Below are positions 4,340-6,751 of a DNA stretch of 6,751 nt, piece by piece. The translations under genes were made by a program, and so were the position numbers. The stretch comes from Clostridia bacterium. GTDB taxonomy: Bacteria > Bacillota_A > Clostridia > Oscillospirales > Acutalibacteraceae. Location of the stretch: positions 1 through 6,751 of the forward strand of contig JAFSAK010000088.1 in NCBI GenBank assembly GCA_017441045.1, read 5' to 3'. A model generated the notes under the pieces. That model was not told the DNA's origin, searched no databases, and was given only the letters and a program-made list of their open reading frames with translations. Within the stretch, counting starts at the first letter, position 1. Each line of letters starts with the position of its first letter.

Positions 4340-6751
4340 GCTTAATTCCATCCCAATCTTCATATATATCAGCTGAAAGAGTAAGCTGCTCTTTTATAGC
4401 TTCAAGTACATATTTTTCCTCATAAGTTGGGTCCGCTACGTTTTGCATACGGCGGTACCTATTTAAACCTGAATAGCCTTCGAAAATTGCCGCCTCAAAA
4501 AACTTAAGCTTACTATTTTGAGCAATTTGGCTATTTATAAGAATTTGCTCGATTTTGCCCTTAATATCGCCGTTATCAGTAATAAGGTTTTCGCCCTCAA
4601 TCTTCAACTTAACCTCATCGCTCGTTTTTGCGGTAATAGTGATAACCGTGGTAAGAGTTTGAGCATTATAATAGGTATCGGCCTTTACCTCTTTTTCGTT
4701 TACGGTGGGATTAACCTTGATATATTTATTAAATCCGCGAAGATGGATATTCCATTTTCTTTCTTTAGGAATCAGTGAAGTATCGCCCTTGGCCGCGGCA
4801 ATCTTAAAGGTAGCGGTTTCTCCCCAAGAAAGCGACATTTCGGTGGTTGAGAATGCGCCATTTTTATAATTGTTGTACTCGCCCTCATCCTCATAAAGAG
4901 TGAAACTATTAGATGCTGCGGGGAATACACAGATATCCATTTCCGCTTTTGAACCTAAGGTGTTATCATGAACTTTATGAGTGTTCATAGGGACAATGGC
5001 GCCCGCCTTGGCAAATACGGGATAATCTTCGAGTTTTCTATAGAAATCCATTATTCTGCCTTTGCGGCTTACATAGCGTGTGCCGTTAAAGAAATCAAAC
5101 CAATCTCCCTTTGGTAACCAACCCGTTGTTTTGGCCATATATGCAACATCATCGCAGGGTTCGGTTATTGGGCATACTAAAAGCTCGGAGCCAAACATAA
5201 ACTGATTTTTATTCTCATAAGCGCCCGAGTTTTTGGGATTGGCGTAATACATGGGCTGAACAAGCGGCTCTAGCTCCTTATGACAACTGTAATTCATTGT
5301 ATAAATATACGGGAACAGCTGATGACGAAGCCTTAAAGCTTTTTTAAGTATATGCTCATACGCTTTGCCAAATGTCCAAGGTTCTTTGAGTATAAAATTA
5401 TTATTTGAGCTGTGCAGACGGTTTATGGGTGAAAACACGCCAAGTTGGAACCAACGGGTAATAAGTTCGGGGTCACTATAGCCCGCACAGTGACCGCCGA
5501 TATCGTGACTCCAGAAACTATAGCCAACATTAGATGCGGTGGCCGTAAATTCGGGCTGGAACTCAAGCGAATCCCAGGTTATATATGTATCACCCGAAAA
5601 TCCTACTGGGTAACGGTGGGAGCCAGGGCCACTGTAACGGGAGAAGAACATAGGTCTTTTACCGTTTCTCGAAATATCAAGAATATGAAGATGGTTAAGC
5701 ATCCAAAGTGGGTCGATTTTTTCAAGTGGGTCTTTTAAGTTGCCATCTTTATTGGGTTGGTGAATCCACCAATAATCCGTTCCTTGCTGCCAATCCATCC
5801 ACCAAAAATCAACCCCGCTTTCTTCGTGAGGGTGGTGAAGAATGTCAAAGTAGTTTTTCATAAACTCTTTAGATATTACATTGAAGGGAACCCTCTTTTT
5901 AGTTGCCGGGTCTATGCCGCAGGCCTTTGCCATCTCCTCATACATATCCTCGTGGGCGGCAACGCCACTTGCGGGATGAAGATTTAAAGCCGTTTTTAAA
6001 TTGTTATCGCGCAGATACTTTAAAAAGGCCTCGTGGTCAGGGTAAAGCTCCTTATTCCAGCTGTATCCCGTCCAACCGTTAGTAAAATAAGACACATCAA
6101 GCTTTTTAACCTCTTCGGGTACTTGAGCGCTCGTCTTATGCCAATCCATATCGATAACGGCAACCGAGAAAGGAATATCCTCAGCTTTAAAGCGTTCCAT
6201 TAAATCGATATATTCCTGCTGAGTATATGCATAGTAGCGACTCCACCAGTTGCCGAGAGCATAAGCGGGAAGCATAGGAGGAGCGCCCGTTAATTTATAA
6301 AAATCTTTAACGGCTTGTTTATAATCAAAACCGTAACCGAAGAAATAAATATCCTTTTCTTCTTTGCGGGTTTCTATCCAACCGTCTTCTCCGAGGCACA
6401 TCGACTCACTATCATCAATAACCGAAAATCCGTTCCGCGAAATAACACCGTTATCAACGGCGCAACGTCCGTTAATACAATCAAGTGTGCGAGCGGTGCC
6501 GCCTAGGGTTTCAAACTCCTCGCCGAATTTCCATTCGCTTGCGGGCTCGGCTTTAAGCTTGATTTTTAAGGTGTCTGCGGAAAAATCGGCGTTTTCCTTA
6601 TAAGTAATAATAATTTCATCGGTTTCGGCAGTCAAAATACCGTCGCTTAAATTTGCCGAGAATTTACATTCAGGGAAATCTCTATGGAAAACCACCTGAG
6701 TTGCTCTGTCTTCAAACTTGCCTTCCGCCGAATATTCAAGTCGGATAAGGC
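4329..6751 (-). CDS. GH31 family glycoside hydrolase, upstream paralogue (5' end outside window)
   Basis: The reading frame continues through the right edge of the window. A GTG at 6693-6695 could be taken as a start, but the codons before it translate to LIRLEYSAEGKFEDRATQ, identical to residues 35-52 of the neighbouring copy, so it is internal and about 34 N-terminal residues are missing. The visible 806 residues have the same domain order as the paralogue. The nucleophile aspartate of FWWMDWQQG is encoded at 5793-5795 and the acid/base aspartate of GFSGDT at 5589-5591; both are intact. By eye the two proteins are roughly three-quarters identical, near-identical in the second half of the N-terminal domain and in the catalytic motifs. 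They differ in the loop after IDMDWH (three residues longer here), in the loop after INRLHSS, and strongly in the C-terminal tail, which ends EDWDGIKHGN. No membrane segment is visible. As first gene of the pair it probably shares a promoter with the downstream copy, located beyond the window. Different loops suggest related but distinct substrates. Confidence 0.92.
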   Translation of the reverse strand, partial: LIRLEYSAEGKFEDRATQVVFHRDFPECKFSANLSDGILTAETDEIIITYKENADFSADTLKIKLKAEPASEWKFGEEFETLGGTARTLDCINGRCAVDNGVISRNGFSVIDDSESMCLGEDGWIETRKEEKDIYFFGYGFDYKQAVKDFYKLTGAPPMLPAYALGNWWSRYYAYTQQEYIDLMERFKAEDIPFSVAVIDMDWHKTSAQVPEEVKKLDVSYFTNGWTGYSWNKELYPDHEAFLKYLRDNNLKTALNLHPASGVAAHEDMYEEMAKACGIDPATKKRVPFNVISKEFMKNYFDILHHPHEESGVDFWWMDWQQGTDYWWIHQPNKDGNLKDPLEKIDPLWMLNHLHILDISRNGKRPMFFSRYSGPGSHRYPVGFSGDTYITWDSLEFQPEFTATASNVGYSFWSHDIGGHCAGYSDPELITRWFQLGVFSPINRLHSSNNNFILKEPWTFGKAYEHILKKALRLRHQLFPYIYTMNYSCHKELEPLVQPMYYANPKNSGAYENKNQFMFGSELLVCPITEPCDDVAYMAKTTGWLPKGDWFDFFNGTRYVSRKGRIMDFYRKLEDYPVFAKAGAIVPMNTHKVHDNTLGSKAEMDICVFPAASNSFTLYEDEGEYNNYKNGAFSTTEMSLSWGETATFKIAAAKGDTSLIPKERKWNIHLRGFNKYIKVNPTVNEKEVKADTYYNAQTLTTVITITAKTSDEVKLKIEGENLITDNGDIKGKIEQILINSQIAQNSKLKFFEAAIFEGYSGLNRYRRMQNVADPTYEEKYVLEAIKEQLTLSADIYEDWDGIKHGN
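5011..5128. repeat. 118-bp tract identical in both GH31 genes (copy in upstream gene)
   Basis: This is the partner of 2508-2625, with no mismatch over 118 bases. Further perfect blocks shared by the two genes are 3795-3877 with 6307-6389 (83 bp) and 4110-4174 with 6622-6686 (65 bp). Between these blocks the genes differ at many positions, so the conservation is patchy and not uniform. Confidence 0.9.

Noticed and set aside
4329..6695. Upstream GH31 gene starting at GTG 6695.
   Set aside because: The codons before the GTG encode a peptide identical to residues 35-52 of the paralogue, so this GTG is an internal valine.

Overview
The window looks like chromosomal DNA of a low-to-moderate GC anaerobic Firmicute, probably a gut or rumen member of the Clostridia. 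That assignment is inferred from three things: AT-leaning codon choice, Rho-independent terminators between genes, and cytoplasmic GH31 enzymes arranged in tandem. No rRNA or other decisive marker is present. I see no tRNA, CRISPR array, transposase, phage gene or defence gene, and no gene-free stretch longer than about 90 bases.

Left part, plus strand. The window opens inside an unrecognised protein whose C-terminal 157 residues are visible (2-475). It overlaps by 14 bases with maf, a nucleoside triphosphate pyrophosphatase of the dTTP/UTP type (462-1031). A strong Rho-independent terminator follows (1060-1101). Only 15 bases after its T-run a cation diffusion facilitator (CDF) metal transporter begins (1117-1770). 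It has the membrane domain and both metal-binding HxxxD motifs but lacks the usual cytoplasmic C-terminal domain. Its last codons and stop lie inside a perfect 19-bp palindrome.

Middle. The 88 bases between the two convergent transcription units hold two hairpins: the palindrome at the CDF stop (1759-1799) and a second stem-loop (1823-1853) that probably terminates transcription from both sides.

Right part, minus strand. Two tandem, clearly paralogous GH31 glycoside hydrolases fill the remaining 4.9 kb. The upstream copy (4329-6751) runs off the window edge and lacks about 34 N-terminal residues. The downstream copy is complete (1859-4339). Their ends overlap by 11 bases, so they are probably one operon whose promoter lies beyond the right edge. 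Both keep the GH31 catalytic aspartates, in the variant nucleophile context WWMDWQQG, and neither visible N-terminus suggests export. They most likely hydrolyse imported alpha-linked oligosaccharides in the cytoplasm, perhaps with different specificities. Their DNA is a patchwork: moderately diverged overall, with tracts of perfect identity up to 118 bp, which suggests gene conversion between copies.

I found no convincing new multi-gene system. The observations most worth following are the GH31 pair with its non-canonical active-site motif, and the CTD-less CDF gene bounded by repeat-like palindromic sequence.
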